From Pseudomonadota bacterium (GTDB lineage Bacteria > Pseudomonadota > Gammaproteobacteria > Xanthomonadales > Wenzhouxiangellaceae), in the NCBI GenBank assembly GCA_013285445.1, contig CP053448.1, positions 124,001 to 188,000 of the forward strand: a stretch of DNA of 64,000 bases. Reading direction: 5' to 3'. Both the position numbers and the translations under genes were made by a program. Of the stretch, positions 22,362 through 30,308 are shown in pieces. The notes beneath the pieces are model-generated. The model worked only from the letters and a program-made list of their open reading frames with translations. It searched no databases and had not been told where the DNA came from. Each line of letters begins with the position of its first letter. The stretch's first letter is position 1.

Positions 22362-23321
22362 ATGGCCGAGAAATTGCTGGACCGGATGCGGCGGGTTTTG
22401 CGAACCGGGCATTACAGCTATCGGACCGAGCAGGCTTACCTGCACTGGGTGCGTCGGTTTATCCGTTTTCATGATCTTCGCCATCCGCGCGATCTGGGCA
22501 AAAGGCATGTCGAAGCGTTTCTGACGCATCTTGCGGTGGACCGGCACGTCGCGCCCTCGACCCAGAACCTGGCGTTGAACGCCATTCTCTTCCTCTACCA
22601 GAGGGTTCTGGACATGGAGTTGCCCTGGCTCGATGACGTTGTGCGGGCGCGCCGCAAGGCGAACATGCCGGTTGTGCTCGATCGCTCGGAGATCCGGGCT
22701 GTTCTGGCCGAGCTGCCCGCGCCGCATGACCGGATCGTCGCTTTGCTCTATGGTTCCGGCCTGCGAATTTCCGAGGCCCTGCGCCTTCGCGTGAAGGATA
22801 TCGACTTCGCCCGGCGCGAACTGGTGATTCGCGACGGAAAAGGCGCGAAGGACCGGGTAACCGTGCTGGCGGACTCTTCGATCACCGCGATGAAGGTGCA
22901 GGTGGAAAAGGCCCTGGCCGTTGCAGCGCTCGATCGCCAGCGGGTTCGCGGCGGGGTGCATCTCCCTCACGCCTTGAGCCGCAAATACCCCAATGCCCGC
23001 TTCGAGCCCGGCTGGCAGTGGGTGTTTCCCGCCCGCCGTTTGTCAGCCAACCCAAGGACAGGACTGGTTCGGCGACACCACCTTCTGGCGCAGACCGTGC
23101 AGCGAGCGGTCAAGCAGGCGGGACGACGGACGGGCGTTCACAAGCCGGTGACCTGCCACGCCTTTCGCCACAGTTTCGCCACGCATCTGCTCGAGTCGGG
23201 GGCGGATATCCGGACGGTGCAGCAGCTGCTGGGGCATTCGGACGTGCGCACCACGATGATCTATACGCACGTGATCAATCGCGGGGCGCTGGGGGCGAGA
23301 AGTCCGATGGACGGGATGTGA
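22362..23321 (+). CDS. intI: Integron integrase IntI (tyrosine recombinase)
   Basis: The integrase is 319 residues. N-terminal SAM-like domain: LLDRMRRVLRTGHYSYRTEQ. Catalytic residues: Arg135 (GSGLRISEAL), His266 and Arg269 (HAFRHSFATH), His292 (LLGHSDVRT), Tyr301 (MIYTHV). The integron-specific extra helix is present as ALSRKYPNA at about 204-212, which separates IntI from XerC/XerD. It recombines attI with attC. The frame opens at TTG 22344, but the ATG at 22362 is preferred, with CTGAGG about 7 bases upstream. The gene is intact. It is divergent from the cassettes, as in most integrons. Confidence 0.97.
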   Translation: MAEKLLDRMRRVLRTGHYSYRTEQAYLHWVRRFIRFHDLRHPRDLGKRHVEAFLTHLAVDRHVAPSTQNLALNAILFLYQRVLDMELPWLDDVVRARRKANMPVVLDRSEIRAVLAELPAPHDRIVALLYGSGLRISEALRLRVKDIDFARRELVIRDGKGAKDRVTVLADSSITAMKVQVEKALAVAALDRQRVRGGVHLPHALSRKYPNARFEPGWQWVFPARRLSANPRTGLVRRHHLLAQTVQRAVKQAGRRTGVHKPVTCHAFRHSFATHLLESGADIRTVQQLLGHSDVRTTMIYTHVINRGALGARSPMDGM

Positions 23322-23504
23322 TCTTCGGGCACGCTACCGCCACGGGCCGCGCCACAGGCCACGCCCCCGGGGAAAAGTGTAAGGGAGTTGCAGCGGTGGG
23401 GCAAACGCGGGCCGGTTGCGGGGTCTCGAAGGCGCGCTGCTGCTTGATGGCCGATCGGTCTGAACGGCTGAATCGACGGCGGGTTACCGGCCGCGCGACC
23501 GGTG

Positions 23505-24791
23505 TCAGCCGGCGATGTCTTGCAAGATCTCGGCGGCACGGGCGACCGTTTCGGTGATATCGGCGGCGGTGTGGGCGCTGGAGACGAAGCCGGCCTCGAA
23601 GGCAGACGGTGCCAGGTAGATGCCGGCTGAAAGCATAGCGCTGAAAAAGGCCTTGAACTGATCGACGTTGCAGGCCGCGGCCTGCTCGAAGTTCGTGACC
23701 GCTTCAGCGTCGGTGAAGAAGCAGCCGAACATGCCGCCCACAGCAACCGTGGCCATCGGCACGCCGGCCCTGTCGGCGGCCTGCCTGAGGCCGTCAGCGA
23801 GCTGTTGGGTGCGCGCTTCGAGCCGCTCGTAGAAGCCGTCTTCTTTAAGCAGTTCCAGGTTGGCAATTCCGGCGGCCATGGCCACCGGGTTGCCCGACAG
23901 CGTGCCGGCCTGATAGACCGGGCCTTCCGGGGCAACGAGTTTCATGATCTCGTGCCGGCCGCCGAAAGCGCCAACGGGCATGCCCGCGCCGATGACCTTG
24001 CCGAAGGTAGTCAGATCCGGCACCACACCGTAGCGGCCCTGGGCGCCGGCCGGACCGACGCGAAAACCGGTCATCACCTCGTCGAAGACCAGCACCGCGC
24101 CGTGTTCGTCACACAGTTGACGCAGGCCCTCGAGAAAACCGGGCGCGGGCGGGATGCAGTTCATGTTGCCCGCCACCGGTTCCACGAACACCGCCGCGAT
24201 TTGATCGGTGTGTTCCTCGAACAGCCGGCGCACGCTGTCAATGTCGTTATAGCGGGCGTTGAGCGTCAGTTCGGCCAGTGCGGCGGGCACGCCGGGCGAG
24301 GTCGGTACGCCCAGGGTCTGGGCGCCCGAGCCGGCCTTGACCAGGAAACTGTCGCCGTGGCCATGGTAGTTGCCCTCGAACTTGATGAAGCGGTCGCGCC
24401 CGGTGGCCGCGCGCGCCAGGCGCAGTGCCGACATGGTGGCCTCGGTACCGGAGTTGACCATGCGCACGCGTTCCAGCGATGGAATCATCTCGCACAGCAT
24501 CTCGGCCATGGTCACCTCGCCCGGCGCCGGCGCGCCGAAGCTCAGGCCTTTCGCCGCCGCCCGCTGCACGGCCTCGATGATCGCCGGATGGGCGTGGCCG
24601 CAGATCATCGGGCCCCAGGAGCCGACGTAGTCGATATAGCGCTTGCCCTCCACATCGAACATGTAGGCACCCTCGGCCCGGTCAAAAAAGATCGGCTCAC
24701 CGCCGACCGACGCGAAAGCGCGGACCGGCGAATTGACACCGCCGGGAATGCGGGCCCGGGCGCGGGTGAAGTAGTCGTGACTGGTCGTCAT
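23505..24791 (-). CDS. hemL: Glutamate-1-semialdehyde 2,1-aminomutase
   Basis: At 428 residues the protein is full length for the family. It uses PLP to convert glutamate-1-semialdehyde to 5-aminolevulinate in haem synthesis (C5 pathway). The PLP lysine is Lys265 in [19 protein letters not shown]. Other family motifs are [14 protein letters not shown] at the N-terminus, [29 protein letters not shown] and [12 protein letters not shown]. It is the first core gene beyond intI; 183 bp separate the two convergent stops. It is divergent from the rubredoxin gene. Confidence 0.97.
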   Translation of the reverse strand: MTTSHDYFTRARARIPGGVNSPVRAFASVGGEPIFFDRAEGAYMFDVEGKRYIDYVGSWGPMICGHAHPAIIEAVQRAAAKGLSFGAPAPGEVTMAEMLCEMIPSLERVRMVNSGTEATMSALRLARAATGRDRFIKFEGNYHGHGDSFLVKAGSGAQTLGVPTSPGVPAALAELTLNARYNDIDSVRRLFEEHTDQIAAVFVEPVAGNMNCIPPAPGFLEGLRQLCDEHGAVLVFDEVMTGFRVGPAGAQGRYGVVPDLTTFGKVIGAGMPVGAFGGRHEIMKLVAPEGPVYQAGTLSGNPVAMAAGIANLELLKEDGFYERLEARTQQLADGLRQAADRAGVPMATVAVGGMFGCFFTDAEAVTNFEQAAACNVDQFKAFFSAMLSAGIYLAPSAFEAGFVSSAHTAADITETVARAAEILQDIAG

Positions 24792-25000
24792 TGTGGTTCA
24801 GGCAGCTCCCGTGGTGCTCGTCTCGCCGCTGCAAAGCGGCCGGGTCGGGCTTGTACCCGCACAGTTTACGGTATGGGGCCGGGACCGCGGGCTCACAACC
24901 GGCGGCGGCATGGATCTGCGCCAGAGGACGCGTCAACCACACGGCGTTGGCGTCCATCCCGTAAAATGGCGGGTCGTTTCGAACAGGGATCTGACAACCG

Positions 25001-25183
25001 GTGAGCGACGAGCGACCGTATCGAACCTGGATGTGCATCGTCTGCGGATGGATCTACGACGAGCAGGAAGGCGTGCCTGAAGAGGGCATCCCGCCCGGCA
25101 CCCGCTGGGAGGACATTCCCGATGACTGGGTCTGCCCCGAATGCGGGGCCGGCAAGGAAGATTTCGAGATGGTGGAACTCTAG
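25001..25183 (+). CDS. Rubredoxin
   Basis: This 60-residue protein carries the two CxxC iron-binding loops: CIVCGWIYD (Cys12, Cys15) and CPECGA (Cys45, Cys48). These hold one Fe in a tetra-thiolate site for single-electron transfer. Aromatic [10 protein letters not shown] and the [13 protein letters not shown] stretch are typical. The start is GTG (GTGAGCGACGAG). The stop TAG at 25181-25183 forms the CTAG at which the first palindromic element begins. Electron partner is not evident from the neighbours. Confidence 0.95.
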   Translation: MSDERPYRTWMCIVCGWIYDEQEGVPEEGIPPGTRWEDIPDDWVCPECGAGKEDFEMVEL

Positions 25184-25450
25184 TGGTCCTTCAACCTGAT
25201 AATTTAGGGTTCAGTTGGTCTGTCAGCGTTCAGGGCAAGGCGCGGCTCGCAGTGAATGGCCATCGCCCTTTGCAAGAGCCGGAACGCCGCCATGGACGCT
25301 GACAGGCCAACCCTTCGGGCGCTCCTGTGGCGCTCCGCTGCTGCGTTCCGCCGCTTGGCAAGGGCGATGGCCATTCCCGGCGCGGCGCGCCTTGCGGCGA
25401 AACGCCACAGGAACGCTGAACCCTAAGTTATCAGGTTGAAGGACCACTAG
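25180..25450. repeat. Palindromic MITE-like element 1, inserted at a CTAG stop codon
   Basis: The element is 271 bp including CTAG at both ends. The terminal inverted repeats (about 35 bp) begin GTGGTCCTTCAACCTGATAA, and the palindromy continues inward (AGGGCGATGGCCATT and partner), so most of the element could fold back. Flanking TA (inside CTAG) may be the target duplication, as in IS630/Tc1-type MITEs. No ORF of its own is credible. It may act as a two-way terminator. Confidence 0.75.
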
Positions 25451-25553
25451 TGTACCCCGTCACTCATCTTGTGACTTATAGCGAGTGCCTCAGGGGCCAG
25501 ATGCAAGGCGCGATTGCGACGGCTGAGTGTTACCTCATTAGCCGCATGGCCCA
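25451..25553. other. Short unassigned spacer between two palindromic elements
   Basis: These 103 bp between element 1 and element 2 show no ORF, repeat or clear hairpin. They are probably the original sequence between the convergent rubredoxin and phosphodiesterase genes. Confidence 0.5.
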
Positions 25554-25722
25554 CTAGCCCGCATTATTCATGAATTCACTCGCGCCCTTGCTTGCGCCTT
25601 GTCCGCACAGCGGATGTTCCTCCCTCGGAAATACAGCCTGGTATTCCGCTCGGTCGGAAAATCCGCTGTGCGAACAATCCCCTGCGCAATCATCGCGGCG
25701 ATTCATGAATAGTGCGGGCTAG
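25554..25722. repeat. Palindromic MITE-like element 2, inserted at a CTAG stop codon
   Basis: The element is 169 bp including CTAG ends. The inverted repeats start GCCCGCATTATTCATGAAT on the left and GCCCGCACTATTCATGAAT on the right (complement). An inner pair (CCGCACAGCGGAT / ATCCGCTGTGCG with small differences) extends the stem. The right CTAG contains the TAG stop of the phosphodiesterase gene. The sequence is unrelated to element 1, but the target choice is the same. Confidence 0.75.
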
Positions 25723-26492
25723 CAGTCGGGCGCCGACAGCTCGCCGCCGAGTATTCCGGACTGCCAGCGCCGGTCGGGCCACAGCCGGAACCAGCGCGCT
25801 GCCGGACCGAGATTGCCCGGAGTGAATCTCGGTACATCGCGAAGCCCGTTGGCCACGGTCGAAGGCGCCGACAGACAGGCCACCCCGTACCGTTCCCCTT
25901 CGAAGACCTGATGCACATGGCCAAAGGCCACCGCCCGGACCGGCTTGCCGGCCAGCGCTCGCCACAGGCGCTGCGCGTTGTTCAGGGGATATTTGTCGAT
26001 CCACGGTGAGCCGACCGGTACGGGCTGGTGATGCACGAAGACCAGTGCCGGCAGGCCCGGGTCGAGCTGATCGAGCGGCGCCAGACGCTCGCAATCGAGT
26101 TCCCCGTCGGGCCGACCCGGCCAGGCCGAGTCGAGCAGCGCCAGCTGCCAGCCCCCGGCGATTAGGACCGGACCGGCATCGAAGCCGAGCTCATCGAAGA
26201 TCGGCGCCATTACGGCGCGTTTGTCGTGGTTGCCGGGGATCCAGCCGACGACCGGCGCCAGATCGCGCACGAAACCGCCCATGCGCCAGTACGATTCCGC
26301 TGAACCATCCTCGGAGATATCGCCCGACAGCACGATGACCTCGGGTTTCAGACTGCGGGCAGCCGAGCGCAGACTGGCCAGGTTGACATCCGCCGACTGG
26401 CCGCGGTAGCGCGCCTGCGGGTCGGCCGGCAGGTGACTGTCCGAGAGCTGCAGCACGGTGATGGGCTGCTGGGTGGCGGCAGGCAGGTTCAT
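25719..26492 (-). CDS. cpdA: Calcineurin-like metallophosphoesterase (CpdA/Icc-like phosphodiesterase)
   Basis: The protein is 257 residues when started at ATG 26492; a longer open frame upstream is only GC-rich read-through. All metal-binding blocks of the fold are present in order: LQLSDSHL (residues 14-21), VLSGDISEDG (about 53-62), WIPGNHDK (about 83-90), VFVHHQP (about 152-158) and AFGHVHQVFEG (about 193-203). The set matches 3',5'-cAMP phosphodiesterases of the CpdA type, which keep cAMP low. Substrate is inferred from family. The last codon TAG lies in the border of palindromic element 2. Confidence 0.85.
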   Translation of the reverse strand: MNLPAATQQPITVLQLSDSHLPADPQARYRGQSADVNLASLRSAARSLKPEVIVLSGDISEDGSAESYWRMGGFVRDLAPVVGWIPGNHDKRAVMAPIFDELGFDAGPVLIAGGWQLALLDSAWPGRPDGELDCERLAPLDQLDPGLPALVFVHHQPVPVGSPWIDKYPLNNAQRLWRALAGKPVRAVAFGHVHQVFEGERYGVACLSAPSTVANGLRDVPRFTPGNLGPAARWFRLWPDRRWQSGILGGELSAPDC

Positions 26493-26522
26493 GCCGGTCA
26501 GGATATCGCAGTGGCCTGTCGG

Positions 26523-26593
26523 GGATGCGACCGCGACCTGCAACCCCGGCGCCGCGACGACCGATGCCAACGCGAACCCCGCCCGTAGGTCGG
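26523..26593 (+). repeat. 71-bp direct repeat, copy 1
   Basis: It matches 27080-27150 base for base as far as I can read (GGATGCGACCGCGACCTGCA ...), ending in the REP-like GTAGGTCGG. Copies flank the DUF6116 gene. Confidence 0.8.
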
Positions 26594-26611
26594 CGCCGCG
26601 CCCGACAGACT

Positions 26612-26643
26612 GTAGGTCGGGGCCGCGTCTCCGACGGACGAGG
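26612..26643 (+). repeat. REP-like repeat
   Basis: This is the unit GTAGGTCGGGGCCGCGTCTC followed by CGACGGACGAGG. Complementary parts (GTCGGGG / CCCCGAC in other copies) allow a hairpin. Relatives lie at 27142, 35545, 62879 and 62961. Confidence 0.7.
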
Positions 26644-26680
26644 ATCGGAATCGGCACGCGGGACGGGACGACCTCCGACC

Positions 26681-26914
26681 CTACTCCTCGGTCTCGACCG
26701 ACCCCTGGTCTCGCGCGCCCCGTTTCCGCCGCTCGCGGAAGGCCCCGACGGTGACGGTGGCAACCAGCATGATCATCTCGTCGATCAGCGGAATCGGGTC
26801 CGGGATGAGCAGGTTGGCGCCCAGCAGCGTGGCCAGAATGAGAAACAGCGTCGGAAATCGCCGGCGCTGAAGAAAACGCTGGATGGGGCCGAACAGCTTT
26901 CTCAAGATCCACAT
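26681..26914 (-). CDS. DUF6116-family small membrane protein
   Basis: The 77-residue protein starts at ATG 26914, chosen because GACAGGAGGCACC precedes it; the longer frame upstream is spurious. After a basic amphipathic start (WILRKLFGPIQRFLQRRRFP) there are two hydrophobic segments (TLFLILATLLGANLLIPDP and EMIMLVATVTVGAF). The F-P-T-L-F and I-P-D-x-I-P-L-I-D-E motifs match DUF6116, known to me from Xanthomonadales. The function is unknown. A repeat-rich stretch surrounds the gene on both sides. Confidence 0.78.
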   Translation of the reverse strand: MWILRKLFGPIQRFLQRRRFPTLFLILATLLGANLLIPDPIPLIDEMIMLVATVTVGAFRERRKRGARDQGSVETEE

Positions 26915-27079
26915 CGTATGGTGCCTCCTGTCGTGTTCTGAAACCGCATGGGCCAAGGCCACACCCCGACGGACAAGATCCGGAATCGGCACGCGGGACG
27001 CGATGGCTTCCGACCCCTGCATGCGTGATCAATGACCGCCAATCCGGCGCGCGTGACACAACGACCTCCGACCCATCGC

Positions 27080-27150
27080 GGATGCGACCGCGACCTGCAA
27101 CCCCGGCGCCGCGACGACCGATGCCAACGCGAACCCCGCCCGTAGGTCGG
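27080..27150 (+). repeat. 71-bp direct repeat, copy 2
   Basis: This is the second copy of the 26523-26593 repeat. The 323-bp stretch 26915-27237 that holds it has no gene that I can support. It contains only this repeat, a REP-like unit and a second short repeated phrase (GGAATCGGCACGCGGGACG, also at 26646). Confidence 0.8.
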
Positions 27151-27172
27151 GGCCGCGTCCCCGACGGACGAG
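27142..27172 (+). repeat. REP-like repeat
   Basis: GTAGGTCGGGGCCGCGTCCC followed by CGACGGACGAG; GTCGGGG pairs with CCCCGAC around GCCGCGT. It overlaps the end of the 71-bp repeat. Confidence 0.75.
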
Positions 27173-27237
27173 ACATCCCCAACCATCACCGGCCCGGATC
27201 GGCCCGCGCGGGGCCGGATATGATCCCGACCGGGGGG

Positions 27238-27687
27238 TCATTCCAGTCCCGCGATGTTGCCCACCTCGATCCGGTCGCCGGGCTCGAGGCCCAGCGCCGC
27301 GGCCTGGCCGGCGTTGATTTCCAGCACGTACCGGGCCGGACCGGCGCTCGGGTAGCTCGGGCAACGCCCCTGCCGCAGCCGGCACGGCGGGGTATTGGCC
27401 GCGATCGATACCACCTGCAGGTTGCGGTCGAGATAAATGATGTCGAGCGGTACGCGCGTGTTCTTCATCCAGAACGCGCGCGGCGCCGACTGGCGCCAGA
27501 CAAACAGCATGCCGCGGTCGTCGGCCAGTTCGTCGCGAAACATCAGTCCCTGCGCGCGGCTGGCGTCGTCGTTGGCCACTTCCACGATGAAGCGCTTGCC
27601 CTTGACCTCCACGTAAGGCTCGCTGGCAGTGCAGCCGGCCAGCATCAGCATCGTGACGGCCATCGTTGCGAGCTTGATCCGGTTCAT
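27238..27687 (-). CDS. DUF192-family lipoprotein
   Basis: The protein is 149 residues. The start ATG at 27687 has GGAG eight bases upstream. A lipoprotein signal peptide MNRIKLATMAVTMLMLAGCT with lipobox L-A-G-C places it in the envelope. The DUF192 core is clear: RAQGLMFRDELADDRGMLFV, then FWMKNTRVPLDIIYLDRN and LEINAGQAAALGLEPGDRIE. DUF192 proteins are widespread small beta-barrel-like proteins without a settled reaction. The predicted mature protein contains one further pair of Cys (CRLRQGRC). Confidence 0.88.
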   Translation of the reverse strand: MNRIKLATMAVTMLMLAGCTASEPYVEVKGKRFIVEVANDDASRAQGLMFRDELADDRGMLFVWRQSAPRAFWMKNTRVPLDIIYLDRNLQVVSIAANTPPCRLRQGRCPSYPSAGPARYVLEINAGQAAALGLEPGDRIEVGNIAGLE

Positions 27688-27757
27688 CTCCATCGCTCCG
27701 TCAAGGATCCGTGCGGCGCCCGGGACAGCATTGCCGTTTGGCCTCACAGCCACCGAA

Positions 27758-30181
27758 TCAGTCGGATTCGCCGCTGAGATGGGTTTCCAGCCACCGCTGC
27801 TGCTCCCAGAGCATGTGCATCAGCGAGGCGCGGGCCCGGTAGCCGTGGGACTCAAACGGCAGCATTACGAGCCTTGCCTGCCCGCCCAGGCCCTTGAGCG
27901 CATCGAACATCCGTTCGGACTGCATCGGGTAGGTGCCCGAATTGTTGTCTTCCATGCCGTGGATCATCAGCATCGGCTCGTCGATCTTTTCGGCATGGAA
28001 GAAGGGCGAGGCAGCGGCGTAGACCGCCTGCGCCTCCCAGAAATCGCGCTCTTCGCCCTGGAAGCCAAAGGGCGTGAGCGAACGATTGTAGGCGCCGGAA
28101 CGCGCGATGCCGGCGGCGAACAGGTCACTGTGGGCAAGCAGGTTGGCGACCATGAAGGCGCCGTAGGAATGCCCGGCTATGGCAATCCGGCCGGGCTCGG
28201 CAACGCCACGCTCGACCAGCACATCCACGGCCGCCCGGGCGCTGGCGACCAGCTGCGGCCGGAAATTGTCGTTGGGTAATTCGTCGCCGATGCCGACAAT
28301 CGGCATCTTGGGGTCGTCGAACACGGCGTAGCCCAGCGCCAGGTAGGGCAGCGGCCCCCAGAAACTGATGCGGTTGAACTCATAGGGCGACTCGCGCACC
28401 TGCCCGGCCACACCAGCGTCGCGGTATTCCAGCGGGTAGGCCCACATCAGCACCGGCAGCGGGCCGTCGCCTTCGCTGTAGCCCGGGGGCAGATAGAGCG
28501 TGCCGCTTAAGTCCACGCCGTCGTCGCGCTGGTACCGGATCAACTCCTTGTCGATGCCGCTGAGCTGCGGATGCGGATGCGGAAACCCGGTGACCTGCGT
28601 CAGCGTTTGCGCAACCCGGTCTCGGATGAAGAAGTTCGGCTGCTCGTCGCGTGCCTCGCGCAGGGTCAGCAGGCGTTGCCCGGCCGGGTCGAGCACGTCG
28701 ACGACGCGCTCGTAGTAGGGCGCTTCCGACTGCCACAGGCGCTCGGTTTCGTCCGACGAGAAATCGTGGCGGTCGAGGAAGGGGATGTTGCCCTCCGGGG
28801 AGGCGCCGAGGCCAGCCAGCAGCACCTTGCTGTCGGCGATCACGTCGATGACCTCGGTGCCGAACTCGCTGCGCGTGGTCAGCGGGGTGCCGGGGTCGTT
28901 GTAGACGTCGTTGTACGAGCGCTCGTTGAACAGCACCGGTGCCGCGTCGGGCTGGTCCGGCTCGAAGCGCCAGATGCGCAGCTTGCGATCGGAGAAGCGC
29001 CACTCGATCAGCATGGCGAAATCGGCCTCGGTCCACTGGATGCCGGCGAAGCGGCGCTCGGTGGCGATCAGCTCGACCGGTTCGCCCTCGAACGGCGCGG
29101 CCCACGTGTAGACCTGATCGTGGTGCTCGACTTCGGCGCTCATGTCGCCGCCGTCGAGCGCTTCGGCCCAGACCAGCGTGGCGGCCTGATCGGCGCGCCA
29201 GCCGATGTCGCGCCGGCCGGTGCGGACCGAGTCGAAGCCCTTGGGAATGTTTTCGGCCACCGGCAGGTCGGCGATGGTCGTCACCAACGCGCCGGCGGCA
29301 TCGATCACGTCGGTCTGCACGGCAAAGCGGTAGTAAGGGACCGAGTAGGAAAACGGGCGCTTGATGCGCTCGACCAGCACGAAGCGGGTATCGGGCGAGG
29401 CTTCGAATGCCGAGATCAGCCCGGACTGTCCGAGCGGCGTGAGATTGCCGTCGAGATCAACGCGAGCCAGCCGCCCGGTGGCCAGGAACTCGAACTGTTC
29501 GCCGTCGGCCGGCGTCTGCAGGAGGTCCTGGTAGGTGCGCACCGGCGCCTTGTTCGCCGGGTCGGTTTCCTCGATGACCGGAGCGAGCGCGTCGAGACCG
29601 GGCTGCGGCAGCGTCTTGCCGTGGTTGACGGCGAGATTGACCAGCAGCGCGCTGCCGTCGGCCAGCCAGCTGAAGGGAGTGGCGGTCAGCACGCCGTTGA
29701 GCGGGCGATCGGAGAGCTGGCGCACCGCTCGAGCATCGACGTTGTAGAGCCACAGCGTGTGCTTGTCCCCGTGTTCGAGCGTGAAGGCCAGGTTGCGCGA
29801 ATCCGAAGACCATGTTGGCGAGGCGATGCGGGCGCCTTCGGGCAGCCCGTCGACTTCGACCTTGTCTCCCGTCTGCAAATCGCTGAGCATGATCGACTCC
29901 AGCAGGGTCGTGCGCGAACGGAATGCGGTCACGGGGTCAATGCGGATGCCGGCGAGCTTGAGCTCATCGCGGGCGACCTCCTCGAGGGGCTTGACCCACT
30001 TGTACTCGAACGCCGCCAGCCAGCGCTTGTCCGGCGACACGGCCGAGGTCGGCGTCAGCGGCGCGTCGACCAGGGCGGCCAGCGCAGGATCGGGTTCACG
30101 GTAATTCTCGTTCGCTCCGGCCGTGGCGACCAGGCCGAAGATGATCAGGAAAGCGGCCAATACGCGCTGCATGCTCGACAC
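27758..30181 (-). CDS. Secreted S9-family (prolyl oligopeptidase-type) peptidase
   Basis: The protein is 807 residues, with a signal peptide (MQRVLAAFLIIFGLVATAGA). It has a long beta-propeller region with repeated SPD/WSSDSR-type blades and a C-terminal alpha/beta-hydrolase domain. The catalytic triad is readable: Ser672 (AGHSYGAFM), Asp745 (GMEDNNSG), His779 (FESHGYR). The G-x-S-Y-G-A-F nucleophile elbow and the final R-A-S-L-M-H-M-L-W-E-Q match glutamyl- or acylaminoacyl-peptidase-like S9 members. Probably periplasmic, degrading peptides. A second S9 peptidase is at 60808. Confidence 0.9.
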   Translation of the reverse strand: MSSMQRVLAAFLIIFGLVATAGANENYREPDPALAALVDAPLTPTSAVSPDKRWLAAFEYKWVKPLEEVARDELKLAGIRIDPVTAFRSRTTLLESIMLSDLQTGDKVEVDGLPEGARIASPTWSSDSRNLAFTLEHGDKHTLWLYNVDARAVRQLSDRPLNGVLTATPFSWLADGSALLVNLAVNHGKTLPQPGLDALAPVIEETDPANKAPVRTYQDLLQTPADGEQFEFLATGRLARVDLDGNLTPLGQSGLISAFEASPDTRFVLVERIKRPFSYSVPYYRFAVQTDVIDAAGALVTTIADLPVAENIPKGFDSVRTGRRDIGWRADQAATLVWAEALDGGDMSAEVEHHDQVYTWAAPFEGEPVELIATERRFAGIQWTEADFAMLIEWRFSDRKLRIWRFEPDQPDAAPVLFNERSYNDVYNDPGTPLTTRSEFGTEVIDVIADSKVLLAGLGASPEGNIPFLDRHDFSSDETERLWQSEAPYYERVVDVLDPAGQRLLTLREARDEQPNFFIRDRVAQTLTQVTGFPHPHPQLSGIDKELIRYQRDDGVDLSGTLYLPPGYSEGDGPLPVLMWAYPLEYRDAGVAGQVRESPYEFNRISFWGPLPYLALGYAVFDDPKMPIVGIGDELPNDNFRPQLVASARAAVDVLVERGVAEPGRIAIAGHSYGAFMVANLLAHSDLFAAGIARSGAYNRSLTPFGFQGEERDFWEAQAVYAAASPFFHAEKIDEPMLMIHGMEDNNSGTYPMQSERMFDALKGLGGQARLVMLPFESHGYRARASLMHMLWEQQRWLETHLSGESD

Positions 30182-30308
30182 CTCGTTGTTCGAAAGGCGC
30201 CCAGTATAGCCACAGCACCCCAGGCGCGTTCACGTGCCGGAAGTCCCGGGCGGGCAGTCGGGGCGTCGTTCCTGCGTCTTGTCGGTTCCGGCTTTTCCCT
30301 TCCGCCGC

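Larger units (their letters stand above)
1..23321 (-). other. Chromosomal integron (intI, attI and cassette array)
   Basis: An integron integrase gene at the right end is transcribed rightward. To its left lies a run of short, mostly minus-strand ORFs, each followed by an attC site with RYYYAAC and GTTRRRY cores. I count 27 attC sites and about 29 cassettes; the array continues past the left edge. Many attC sites share one sequence type, as in sedentary chromosomal integrons (the V. cholerae VCR array is the classic case). Two insertion sequences lie inside. Cassette genes are visibly AT-richer than the chromosomal genes right of 23.5 kb. Confidence 0.96.

Noticed and set aside
23805..25004. 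399-codon plus-strand ORF opposite hemL
   Set aside because: It overlaps the whole of hemL on the other strand; no family motif and no ribosome binding site.
25215..25447. Two 74-codon ORFs, one on each strand, inside palindromic element 1
   Set aside because: Mirror-image ORFs of equal length arise from the palindrome itself; neither has coding features.
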